64,000 nucleotides of DNA from Musa acuminata AAA Group (taxonomy: Eukaryota > Streptophyta > Magnoliopsida > Zingiberales > Musaceae). The stretch lies in assembly GCF_036884655.1 (NCBI RefSeq), contig NC_088340.1, positions 10,348,001 through 10,412,000 on the forward strand. Direction: 5' to 3'. Both the position numbers and the translations under genes were made by a program. Below are positions 38,094-50,582 of this stretch, in pieces; the stretch's first letter is position 1, and the number at the start of each line of letters is the position of its first letter. A model generated the notes under the pieces. The model did not search any database. It was not told the DNA's origin and was given only the letters and a program-made list of their open reading frames with translations.

Positions 38094-41000
38094 ATGTCCA
38101 CCTCTGCCCCCGCAGCGCAAGAAGATGTTCTCCGGCCGGCTTCTCCTCCTCCTCCTCCTCATCCTTCAGAGTCCTGCGGCGAGCTCGTGGAGCCATCGGT
38201 CTTGGGCCTCACGCAGGCCGTCCCCTTCTCCTCCGGAAACCCTAGGATCGAGGAGACCCGAGGAATCATGTACCTCTACCCCGAAGACGCCACCTCTTCA
38301 TCCATTCTTCCTGTACGTTTCGTCATGTCTTTGAAGTTTCAAGAATCTAGGGTTTCTTGCGTTTTTTGATCTTGGCGAAGTAGATTGTAGGAAGGATTTT
38401 TGGTTAGCTGAAACTGGAGTTTCGGCGTTTCATCCTGTCTTCCTTGTATTTTGGAAGTTTCAAGAGTCAAGGTTTATAGCTTTCTTTGATCTTGGCAAGG
38501 ATGATCAACAAAAGGGTTTGTATCTTGGAAGCTTCGAGAATCTAGGGTTTCTAGCTTTCTTGGATCTTTGCGAGGCTGATTGTAGAAAGGGTTTAGGGCT
38601 AAATGGATCCGGAATTTTAGTGTCTCAGAGGGTCGTCCTTGTATCTTGGAAGTTTCAAGAATGTAGGACGTGGTGCTTTCTTAGGTCTCGACGAGGTTGA
38701 TTGTAGGACGGGTATAGGATTAAGTGGAAACGGAGTTAGTGTATCATCTGGTTGTCCTTATATGTTGAAAGTCTCAAGAATCTCGGGTTTCTTATTCTCT
38801 TTGGTCTTGGCAAGGCTGCTTATAGAAAAGGTTTCTGGTTAACTGCAAGTGGAATGTTGGTGCCAGGTCCTTGGATATTTTCAGAGTCTAGGGTTTCTTG
38901 CTTTTCTTGATCTTGGCGAAGTTGGTTGTAAAAGGGTATATGGTTAAATCGAATGAGAACTTTGGTGTTTCATTGGATTCTCCTTTTATCTTGGATGTTC
39001 CAATCTAGAGTTTATTTGCTTTTTTTTTGGTCATGATAAGTTGAATGTAGAAACGCCTTAGGATTAAACGGAACCAGATTTTCAGTGTTTTCATCAGGTC
39101 ATCCTTGTGTCTTGGAAGTTTTAAAAATCTAGGGATTCTTGCATCCTTTGATATTGGCAAGGTTGATTGTAGAAAGGGTTTGTGTTAACTGGAATCAGAT
39201 TTTTGTGTTTCATCAGGTGGGAAGGAAGCCTCTTGTTTGTGTCATTGCGGTGCCGAACCACATGACATATGCTGATTTCTGCCAGTTCTGTGGTGCCTTC
39301 ATTCAGCGCATGTTTGATATGCGAATTGTTAGGTAAGTGATTAAGATGTGATCCATGTTTTTTTCTACCAAGAATTTCTTTTCTTTTCAGATGTTTATCA
39401 GGGCTTTTATGCGTTTGCTTGGTTTGGCAATTGGCTTACTATTCTCGTGTTCTTCCCTCTTAGAACTAATGGTGTGGAGGATCAGTATAGCGTGATTATA
39501 AGGTTTGATGATCAAACGTCTGCAGATGGATTCTATCAACACTTCAATGGGAGGAGTTTTTCGTCTCTCGAGGTTTGTAGTCGATATGTCTTTTGGTTTA
39601 GAAACATCAAGTAAATGGAAAGTAATGCCTTGACCTGTTTATCTATGGTTGGACCTTCTGCTTTCGGGGCACAGGGTGATATATGTTCTGTCCATTACAC
39701 CGTCGATGTACAGTACACAGGATCCATAGAACATGCACAAAGTTCGTTGACAAGCTCAGCCGAACTGCCTACTTGCCCAGTTTGTCTTGGTAAGTATTTT
39801 GAAATAGGATTTAAAAAAGGGAAAAATCAAGCAGACATTAATTTCATCGACACAAACAGATATTGCTTCTAGGATTGAAACGGACATAGATGAAAGTGCT
39901 GACATGTTTAACAATATGTAGACCAATCAGACATATCTTACTCCTTGACCTTGTTATGCAATTATCTAGACCATTCATACAGGTTTTACACCATTACCTT
40001 TTCCCATATTTACTGATGATCCTAGGATGTACTGGAGGACCTTGGTTGTTATGAATATTGTTTATAATGGAAAGGCACTGTGTGGAAAGAAACTTTTTCC
40101 AATTTGATGAGTGTTCACTGTAGTAATTGACATTTGGTTGAAGCTTTAACCTGTGCAGAAACCTACCATGAAATGTGACTATCATAAAATCGTGTTTATA
40201 AGAATCTCTGTTAAATGGTCCACTATCATTGGAATTCCATAAAAAAAAAGGTGCTTAGTGTCCTTTTCTCTTTTGGTTAAAGGATATTTTTGCTTGCATT
40301 GTGTTCTTTTGGTGAAGGCATGAAAAAAATATTGAGTTGCAGTTTTGACTTGCAACGATTTGCCCTTCTTGATCTAGTGATACTTTTTTATTGAGTGATC
40401 ATTTTTGGTTAGGGAAATATATAACCGTTTGTCAGTACTGGTATATAGGTCCTTTTGATTGCATTAATTAATAGGTACCAAGATGTCAGTAAGCTGGGCT
40501 TAGGTTTTCTGGAGTTTTATACCTTATAATATGTTGTAACATGAATTATGTTCAACTAAATAGTTGGCATGACATCTTATATTCAAATAGGCAGATATAT
40601 GGACATTGGACGCAAACCGTACAAATCTGTAATAGCTACTTAAGAAAAACCTTTAGATTGCTGGAGTAAAGAAGTGAAAAATTCAAAGGGATTTTGGGGA
40701 GTATCATCATGTGAAAAATATTAAGAGATCACATTAATTTTCCTCCTCATATTGGCCTCCTATGTCTCTTTCCCACTACTGATCACATTCTCTTGGCCCC
40801 TTGAATTCACTAGTTATGATTCCTTAGTTCTATGGATGTGATTCTCTAATAAACTGCCATCTTGGAACTAGCTTACAGCATGGAATATTCTTTCTGATGC
40901 TGGAAAACTGCAATTATGATCCTTATTCTACTAAACAAAAATTCAAGCTAAATGCTTGCACAAGAGCTATATCCTTTTTTACTTTAATTTTTTTCCATGG

Positions 41001-44000
41001 TGAGATGACTCATTTTACTCATCATTAGTGATATTTGGAATGATGCTGTCTTGAATGTTGTCTACACATTAAATTTTGTAGAACTAAATTTCCCTAGAAA
41101 GAATCTTGGATTGTTTATATTCTCTGCTTCCTATGTTATGGATAGGATCTGATTACCAAATTACCATGTTTAGCCCATTGGGTACCTGCACATTTGACAT
41201 AATAATTAACTTCACATTTTTGGTATGCTTGTTCTATCGTATGATATATTGACATAATGTACCAAACTGAACTTGAGCAAGGCACACATGTAGTCAGGCA
41301 TTGCCAAGTGACTGGTTCTAGAAATATGAGCCTTGGGCTACACAAAAGAAGTGACAGGTTGAGTGATGTGGGCCATTTAGTCCTTGCCTATGCCAACTGT
41401 CAAGTTTATTGTTTTATTTATTATAATTATTTAAAAATGCCATCAATTTAGTTTTACCTCTTCATTATTCAACTCCGCACATTTTATTTGGTTAAGTTGT
41501 ACTGATTTTTGATTCTTAATGCAGAGAGATTAGACCAAGATACTGGTGGCATACTTACAACAATTTGCAATCATACTTTTCACTGTTCATGCATATCAAA
41601 ATGGACAGATTCTTCTTGTCCGGTGAGTGACATCATTTGCTTATGTAGTATTTGAACTTCTAAATTCATTTTAACAAAATAGCTAGTTAATGCTGTTTGT
41701 TCCTCTCTATCGATATGTTGCCTCATCGAGAAAGGTCTTTGTGGAACTTGTCAACATGTCCTATAATATGCACTTTTTTACCAATGGTTGGAATTTTTTT
41801 TATGAAAATCTTATGATTGTTCATTTTTCAATCCTTTATCAGTGACGTTGTAGGAAATATATTTTTAACATCATGAAGGTTGTGCCTCGCTCTATATTAA
41901 CATCTCTAGTTGTTGTTGTCTTGAAGTCCCTTATTTTCCTTATTAAAGCATGAAATTGTTCTATTATCCAACTTTGATTTTGTATTATGCATGTATCATT
42001 TGTGTGACACCATGATTAGTCGCACATTAGGTATGGGAAGGCTTTATGATTGCACGTGTAACATGTGGTCATATAGGTCAACAACTAATAGCTCAGACTT
42101 GAGCATGTTCGTCATCTGATCTATCGAATTATTGGGTGAACTAGGGATAGTTGGCATCAAAGTTAACCCAATAACACTTATGTGATGAGTTGACCCAACT
42201 AAGGATGCAAAAGGCACAATCACGCATGAAGGTATCATTGAGCCATTGACCTCATATGCTCCTACAAAGTAATGATGTTGGGTCATGTGCAGGGTTCTAA
42301 TGAGGACGTCAAGCTTTCGAAGAGGGAGGAGAGATTGATGGGGCTTTATGATGATACATAAGGCTAGATGGACCAACTACTAGTAGTTCAATCTTAAGCA
42401 TTTTAACCATAAAGTTTGTTGCATGGTCCACCAAGTTACTAGATGAGTGGGTGTATCGAGTTTGGTTAGTTTCTAACAATTTGACTTCATCTATTGGTCA
42501 TATAATATTAAATGTAGTACACATATAATTCGGGTTTGTTGTACTGAGGTGTATTGCCTGGTATGGGCGATATGTACTGGTTCAATAGGGGATCGGTATG
42601 CAGATTGCTCTATGTTGGACGATACACGTTACATGATCTCGTATCAAGCAATACGGGGTTTGTATTGGTCAATAATAGTCAGATTTTGAAATGGTCAATT
42701 TGACCATTTGAACCATAGGAAATGGTTTTTAAATCCTTTTCTCCCCCCCGCTTTCAACTCATTTCATTTAAACTCTTCCTCATTCACCTCTTTCTAATTT
42801 TTATATTTTCACTCTTTCAAACTCAACAGAGCTGTGATTTATAGATTGGATCAAATTTGGCGACTAGTTTAAGAGGATTAAAATGAAGAATACTCTAATC
42901 AAGAGGAACTAGAGACACCCAATCGTCATAGTCGTCCACCCAGTGTGCAAAGGCAAAGACAAAGGGGAAGACAGTAGGATCAGTCACACCATTGGAAAGA
43001 ATTGAGTTTAGCGACGTGACACGTTCTCAATCGCATTCAACAATCCACTCGGTCTAGAGACATGGCAGCGATGTGGATAGCAGTGCCTCGATTGATGATT
43101 GGCGGTGACGTCAGAGAGTCGATAGTCTTGTCTACACACTTTGAGCTTGGTGTAGGGACCAAGGAGTAGTATTTTATACACGCTACTCAAGATTTCAGAT
43201 TACGGAGCTCATCGAGGTACTAGTCAAGTTTATACACGAAAAGAGAAGGGGAAGGCAGTGAATGATTTTGAACAAATGCGATGGAGCTTACACAACGTAG
43301 ACATAGAGCGAAACTCGTCGTATTTACAAGCGTCATATTGTAGAGAATCTTACGGCCAAAAACGGTACGGTGATTGTTAGTCTTTTTTTTTTTTTTTTTT
43401 TTCCGAGCAACAATACGATGATCGATTTTATGACACGGAGCAATAGATCGGTGGCGAAAGTAGAAGTTCTAACATTCTCTATGGTCTGCACCAATACATG
43501 CCATAGTTGTCCTTGACTCAAGAGCTACCTTGACACATGTGATTCAGGACAATCAGACTATAACCATCACCACATTGATGCACCAATGGCATATGGTGCA
43601 TCAATATACTATGTCATGGGATCAATTTCAGGATTGAGTTCGACAAACATATCAAATTGATATACAGATATATAGGATTGAGGACCCCGATCCACTACCC
43701 TATAGGGTCTTATCTTTTTTTTTTTTTGGTAGAACCAGGTATATTTATCGATTGATTACTTGATTCATTTGAATCTTAAAGTTTAAGTTGTTTAAGAAAT
43801 AATATGATAATTCAGATCATTTTTTTGTAAATAATTCAATATTAACGGAAGGGTGATCTGGAATGTACCACAAAACTTCTCAAAGTTCGAAAAAGATATG
43901 TCATTATTCTTTCCTAATTTAGTTTATTTTTACTAAAATTATACTAAATTTATATTTATTTCTAATTTAAAAATCTTAATCTAATTTTATTTTTAATTTT

Positions 44001-46420
44001 TAAAAAAGTTTTGGAGTTATTTTTGGTAATTTTTTCTACCATCAGTATGCCTCATTGTATTGACATGTGGTACATCGGTATGTACGATAGCAATGGCCCA
44101 TCGATACACTGATATGGACCTGGAAGACCTTGGTTATAATTATTGTGACATTGTAGGCTATCTATTGATTTAATAATGTGGCTAATAGAGTCCAGAAGGG
44201 TCAAGCTAATATGATTAAACATGTCTGTTAGGAAGGAAATTTAAACAACAACTAGTAAATCTGAGATGTAATTAACAAGATATTTTTCATCCTTCCCAAA
44301 ATTTAAAAATGTCTTAAATAGAGTTTTTCCTTATTTGATTTAATTTATTTTTATGTGAATCTAAACAAGGAGATAGTTGAAATCTTCCTCCATCTTGGGT
44401 GGATATGAATCAGGTTATAAAATTAATTTTAAAATAATTTATTATGAAATTATTTTTTATATTATCTTTTTGAGAACTCTTCCTCATCTCCTGTTTAAAG
44501 ATGACAACTCTTCCTCTTTCCTTGCTGATTGCCTCTCTCCGAGAGAGAATGAGGAAGAGATTGTCTTGTTAAAGGGAGAGGTAGGTCCTCTGCCCCTTTT
44601 TTGATCTAAAATTTTTAGTTATTATTGTTTTTGAAAATTTAGATGCATGGAGTTACATTGTTTATTTAAGTATTTAATAATAAATTTTATATCCTGCCTA
44701 ACATGTCTGCTTAACATGGAAGTAGATTTCAACCATTTCCTTATTTTGAATTACAAACTAGGAAATGAATTAAATTAAATAGGATAAAATTTCATGGTCT
44801 AATGTTTTTCTAAACTATGGTAACTAAAGTGTCACAATGGAACATTCTTAATAATCCTGGGTCGATTTGCACAATACACAACAAAAATTTCCCTACTTGC
44901 TTGGTCTGATCTGAAAATTTCCATTCTAGTGGTGGGAACGGCTCATACATGGAATGACATTCCTGCTTCAAATCTTAGGGCATAGACTTTTTCATTTGAT
45001 CAGTTCATCTGTCAAATGCCAAAGTCTGTTTTTTTAAATGTTTAAATTTGATTGCCTATTTGATAACAGATATATATATATATATGAGATTTTCTCTCTG
45101 ATATAACTGCTGTGTCAAAATGTCTTGTTATTGTGGCTTACTCATGTGTTGAATAGGTTTGCAGATATTGCCAGCAACAACCTGAAAAATCAACATGTTC
45201 TGTTTGTGGGACTTCTGAAAATGTTTGGATATGCCTTATATGTGGTTTTGTTGGCTGTGGAAGGTAGATTTTTATGCCATATGGTGCAATAATGGAATGT
45301 TAAAGGAAATCTAATTGTATCTTGTGCTGTATTTTACCGATTTTGCAGTTACAAGGAGGGTCATGCTATCAATCATTGGAAAGAAACACAACACTGCTAT
45401 TCACTTGAATTGGAAACTCAGCGTGTATGGGATTATGTTGGGGACAACTATGTGCATCGGCTAATTCAATCAAAAACTGATGGGAAGTTGGTTGAGTTGA
45501 ATTTTCACTGTGCTTATGCTGATGATAAGCATGGAAGTTGTGAATGTAGTGAGGAATCTGGTTTTAATGAGGCTCTTCTGAACAGTAAACTCGAAGCTGT
45601 AACGTATTAGTTTCATGTCACATTTAAGGAACTGCAATATTCCACATCCACTCAATTTATAGTATTCACTTTTTTGTCTCTTCAGATTATTGAAGAGTAC
45701 AATGACCTACTCACATCTCAACTAGATAATCAAAGAAAAGTATGTGCCTTTTCTCTCTTAGGTCACCTTGTTTATCCATGTCTTACTTGCTTCCATTAAG
45801 TATTTAGATCTGGTTTATAAATGAACTGTAACATGTCATTAACAAGCTACTATGTACCAGCTGACATGCATGATAAATGCTATTGTTTGCTCATCTGCTT
45901 AGTGATAATGATGCTTGTTTCTGGAACTATAGCATTATGAATCCGTGCTGCTGGAGATCAAGGAAGAGACAGAGGAGAAAATATCTGAGTCTGTTGAAAA
46001 GGCTATTGGTTTGAAACTTCACAAGTTACAAATGAAGCTTAACAAATGCATTGAAGAGAAAAGGTTTTTTGAAGATGTAAGTTACTGCATCATTATGTTA
46101 TGGAAAATGTATATAGTTTTAGTGAGCTTGTAAATTGTGCCTAGTTTACGGTAGTCTTCACTGTTAATGACTGCAGGCTATTTCTCTGCTTTTTGTAGAT
46201 TAATGAAAACCTTATGAAAAATCAAGAGATGTGGAAAGCAAAGCTTCAGCAATTGGAAGAAAGGTATTGAATAATTGTCCTCAAAGTTTTCATGTTTATT
46301 CTTTTATGTACAAGGCAAACATTTCTAGTTAGCACAAAAGTAGATACTTTCATAGCTAAAAATTGAAATATTTCCTTGAGACAATTTGTTTTGACAAAGT
46401 ATCTAGATATTTAAAAATGA

Positions 46421-46459
<39 letters not shown>

Positions 46460-48018
46460 TTTTTGGGAGGGAACGTTGGATATACATCTGAAGCATGGAA
46501 AAGAGAACAAGTGAAATAAGGGGGATGATTTTATTTTATGTCATCATAACCCTTATTGTTTGAACAACAAACTTTTGTGTGTGATGACATTTATGTGTTG
46601 GTTTGTTGTTCTGTGTTAACCTGATTGCAAAACCATGGTGCTACTTTTCATTCATGATGCTTGCATTTATGTATTACACAAATTTTTCAGGGAGCAAGCT
46701 GCAATGAAGCTGAGAGATGAGAAAATACAAGGCTTGGAGGAACAGGTGGGTTCTGCATTATGTAATCCACTGACCTGTTGTCTTATGGCTTCTAGTTTCA
46801 AATTTTATCTTTAATATTTTAGACACTTCCAGATCTCACACTAGGGCCACTTCTTAAACAAGTCTTATGTCTGTCATTATGAACTACTGGGACGTAGCAA
46901 GGATCAACCTAACAGTGTAAACATCTGCATCTAGACAGACCTAGATTCTTATGTTGGATGTATGCGCATAATTTTTTATTCAGCTTAAGGGTAGTAAATT
47001 AGGAAAGAATCAGAATAAACCTATATGGTTTTTAGTGCTCCATTGTCAGACCTTAGATAATGTGGGATCCACGTTAAGTTTAGCCATAACATAGTCATAA
47101 TAAGTTTAATAACATAGTAATTAAACCGCAGCAGTTTCCAAGAGTCAGGGATGCTAGTTCTGTATTGTGAGATCAGCAAATTGGCTTTGTCAACGGCATC
47201 CCATTCCATTTATCTGAAGAGTCAAATGATATGGGAGTACTCCAGATCTTTTGACCAAACAATCATTCCGCCTTTCATATTTCCTATTCTCTCTCCCTTG
47301 CTGCTGTTACTGGCTCACTAGTCATTGTAGGAAGAAGAGAAGGTGCAAGCAGTGATAGTGGCCGTGAAGAGAAATAAGGGGAGGTGATGGTGGTCATGAT
47401 GCTACTAGTTCACTAAAGGTGAATGAAAATAGATGACGAGGAAATGGGTGGTGGAAAAAGGGAACCCAGGAGCAATTGTTCAGGGTCAAATTGAAAGAGA
47501 ATCTGTTGAGGAAAAAGCAATGAGGGGGAGGCGGCCAGAGGGCAAGAGATGATGAAGTGTGGCAATCGGTTGGAAGGAGTGAGAGGGTAAAATCAGGTGG
47601 AACTTGGGTATCAGATCTTTTTATTTATTAACATAAATTTTTTGTTTGATGGATATTTTGGGTCCAAACTGTGAAGTACATAAAACGTGGGTGCATATAA
47701 TTATTTTAAATGTTGTCATTATCAAAGTTGATATGGTGTTGTCAGAAGGGTCATATGATTATTGTTTCTTCTGTTTGTACTACTAGTTTAATTGACATAT
47801 ATATAATGATCTTATTGGACATGTAATGATCATTCGTTATTTCTGTCTGGCAGCTGGGATATCTAATAAGGCACATAGAGACTCAGAAGGTGATAGATGA
47901 GCCTCCAGATGGCTCTGTTGCAAGTGAGATCAAAGGTGGGACTATAATTCCTGTCCAGTCTGCATCCTCTTCTAGCGGCAGCAACAAACAAGGAAGAAGG
48001 AATCGAAGAAGGAACTAA
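38094..48018 (+). CDS. BRIZ: BRAP2-type RING and ZnF-UBP E3 ubiquitin ligase (BRIZ family)
   Basis: Ubiquitin ligase; in Arabidopsis BRIZ1 and BRIZ2 pair to form a complex needed for seed germination. Twelve exons: 38094-38312, 39217-39332, 39464-39572, 39675-39789, 41525-41622, 45157-45263, 45349-45598, 45686-45739, 45933-46076, 46199-46263, 46691-46745, 47854-48018; 1497 nt, 498 aa, all GT-AG. Domains: [13 protein letters not shown] then a BRAP2 RRM-like region (~50-160); C3H2C3 RING with ligands C182, C185, C201, H203, H206, C209, C218, C221; ZnF-UBP (~224-300; [23 protein letters not shown]); and a coiled coil (~360-470, [13 protein letters not shown] and following) for dimerisation. Length matches the family (~480-490). 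I cannot decide between BRIZ1 and BRIZ2. Intron 1 is a tandem repeat array; intron 5 (3.5 kb) holds repeats. Confidence 0.94.
38313..39216 (+). repeat. Intron 1 of BRIZ gene: ~8-unit tandem array of ~115-120 bp
   Basis: Units begin with forms of cttggaagtttcaagaatctaggg at about 38332, 38452, 38524, 38644, 38764, 38878, 38990 and 39111. Each continues with tttgatcttggcaaggttgattgtagaaagg, a ggttaactggaa block and a gtgtttcatcagg block (unit 2 is shortened). The array runs from the donor to the acceptor; the last unit's tttcatcag is the functional 3' splice site of exon 2. Units differ from each other by roughly a fifth to a third. Confidence 0.88.
42000..44130. repeat. Unidentified repeat insertion(s) in BRIZ intron 5
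   Basis: This block differs in composition from the rest of the 3.5-kb intron. From about 42535 it has phrases (cggtatg, gatatgtactgg, ggtacatcggtatgtac) like the GTACCG-rich miniature elements. Its right end near 44135, read on the minus strand, starts CAAGGTCTTCCAGG, like the CAAGGT termini at 20602-20842. The left terminus is not clear and no target duplication was found. Scrambled GC-richer sequence lies between (42890-43560), plus a T-run at 43382-43402. Possibly a larger hAT relative or a composite. Confidence 0.45.
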
Positions 48019-49020
48019 CAGTATTGTTGACAGACGAGAAGGTAATCTGACATCTCATACACATCCCAACCAGTTTTTTTTTTTTTTAAATGATTAGGAG
48101 CAATACCAAACTAACTTTTGTTGTACATTGGATGAGGCAAATTGAAGACTATAGAAACCTAAGAACCATTAATGTCAATATATGTAAATAGGAAAATCAA
48201 GCTATTTTCTATACTATAGTAGCTTTGGTGAAGGTTGTATTGATAAGAGCCATCCAGCAAATCAGAAGGTTGTATCACGTAGTATATATGAAGTTTGTCT
48301 TGGCTTGCATTGGATCCAGTAAAAAACTGTTCTTTTGGTCCTAGTCCTAGTCAGCATGGTACTAATAATGTAGGAGTTGATGGTCATTGCACTTCGTTCC
48401 TCATAAGACAGCGGTTCCCCGCTGGGTTCACCACTCACGTGAGAAGAAACTGTCTGTTCCCTGCTTTGCCCGAAGCAGGTGATTTGCCCCATCTCCGTTT
48501 ATTTAGTTCTCGCCACGTTTAGGTAGTTAAGGTAATTAATGTAGGAGGAGGATCGAGGCGGCGGCGTCGAGGAGGATCGGCCCTCGCGTCTGATGCAGTC
48601 CGCTACGGTCCAAGGTACAGGACTTAGGGAGATCGACAGGAGATTTCGGGGCCGGGTGGATCGTGTCATTTTGACGATTTTGGGTATGACCACTTAGTTA
48701 TATTAACATGGAATACCGAGGTTCATTTATTTTAATATTATTAGATTTAGTAATAAAAATATAAAAATAATTTTAATATTTGAATTAATGATAGTGGATA
48801 AGTGGCAGATGATATCATTGGGAGCTATGAGTGTTTGCCGTAGATGAGAAGATCGAGTGGTAAGAATTTTTCGACATCTATATGGATGATCTTTTCACTA
48901 TTTATAGGATCTTGTCATTATTTTTTTTTCTTATTTACAATAGTCACTCGTAACTTTAAAAAAAAAAATTCTTATTTATTTTCGTATTTTTATTGATAAA
49001 ATCAATAACTATAGTATAAT
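48019..49020. other. 3' flank of BRIZ gene and spacer
   Basis: The first part is probably 3' UTR; a gtaatctgac donor-like site at 48042 hints at a 3'-UTR intron. A small GC-rich patch sits at 48545-48660. No gene supported. Confidence 0.4.
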
Positions 49021-49450
49021 AGATCTAGATGTTAGATCGCAACTTTGACAAGGTGCCGTTAGAGACCACAGCAACGCCACAACGAAAGATCCGTTCTGGT
49101 AGCTGGCACCGAGATGTTAAATATATCTAACTACCAAGTAGCCCCAACTACGCCTGCAACTACAACCAGGGGCCCGACGGGGACGACAGCAACGCCGCAG
49201 CGGAAGATCCGTTCCGGTACCGTAAGCTTCTCCTCCCGCCTTTCGCCCTCCTCTCTGATCGCGTACCAGTGCCGCGTCGATCGACCAATTCGCGCGCTTC
49301 GCCCCGCTCCGTCTGCAAAAAAAATACGCTCTCATTTCCCCCTTCTCCTCTCGCATATACACGTGTGACGTTCCGAGCCGGCTAATGCGCGCAATATATC
49401 GCCGTATGATTTGAAGCGATTCAATCGTGGGCATCTTTTCCGTGGGAGTG
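49021..49450. other. GC-rich block with a diverged 40-bp duplication
   Basis: The phrase acagcaacgccacaacgaaagatccgttctggta (49066-49100) recurs as acagcaacgccgcagcggaagatccgttccggta (49187-49220), about 121 bases apart; I quote it only to locate it. GC content is well above its surroundings. Open frames exist on both strands but have no known domain. It could be a worn first exon, a promoter remnant or a TE end. Confidence 0.4.
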
Positions 49451-50582
49451 CGCGCTAATTGTTTGGTTTCATTACTTACTTCTCCAGACTGTACACATCA
49501 CATCCTTCATCTTTCTTCATCTTCTACCTCCGCTGATTTGAACCGGAAACAAGTGCAGGGGAAATTGAGGAGGGCAATCGAAAGGTAACGGACATGGTCG
49601 GTTCTCCGTCAACGAAAGCGTGCTTCTCTCCTGCCTGCAGAGTGTAGGTCGTTCTCACTGTGAATGCTGCAGATGGTTCTATTCTAATTTCATATCCTTT
49701 TTATGCATGTTGTACACATATATATGACGTGAAATTTCGAAATGATATCTGAGTACAGAAATAACTAGAGAAGGAGAAGTTAGAAGTTGAATTGAACTTT
49801 TCTTAGTTTGTAATGTCCTAAAATTCTCGATCAGAACAAAATAGATCGTATGCAAAAACAGTAGGCCCACAGGAATGACCTAAAAATTGTTCATGTCAGC
49901 ATCATTAAAAGTCACTTCAGTACCTCTGAGGATGTTCAAATATTTTTGTGCTTTTAACATTTTAGCTAATTCTTCTCTTTTATTATTACATTCTAAATTT
50001 TATTTTTGTTTTTGTATGATTATTCTTTAATTTGAATTTGTGTCGTGATTTCGTTACATCAAGATCTTCTGTTTCTTCCAGAGAATATAATTGGCTAAAT
50101 TATAAAATGGAAGGACTATGGGCAATGTTATAATTATTATTATTTCTGAATCTTGTTTGACGGAGCTCTCGGGTACAGTGCAATCTTCTTTAAGAGAAAC
50201 AAAGAGCAAAAACACAACACCTTTATGAAATTGATTCATGTGTAAACCAATTGAATCATGCAAGATCCCTAGTTGCATCAATACATCACACATTGCCACT
50301 GCATCCACAAAGATGTCAAATATTAGCGGTACATTTTATTGCGCTGTACACCCACATCATTTTCTTCTTCCATGGAATTCATGTACAAGTAAACTGAAAC
50401 CTCAATCCGCCAATTGGTGAGTGAATGGAATGAAGATGAGAAGACACTTGGCACATTCTCTATCTTGGTACTGTAGTCTGCAACTGCACGTTTCGCGTGC
50501 TATGATTTAGCTTCCCTTGTAGACGACGATACTATGTCTTGATCGAGCACTGTTAATGAGGTGGCCAACACTGTCGTCGTCT
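49451..50582. other. 3' flank of the KNOX gene, no other gene seen
   Basis: Ordinary AT-rich spacer between the convergent BRIZ and KNOX genes. The KNOX 3' UTR must lie within its right part. Confidence 0.45.
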
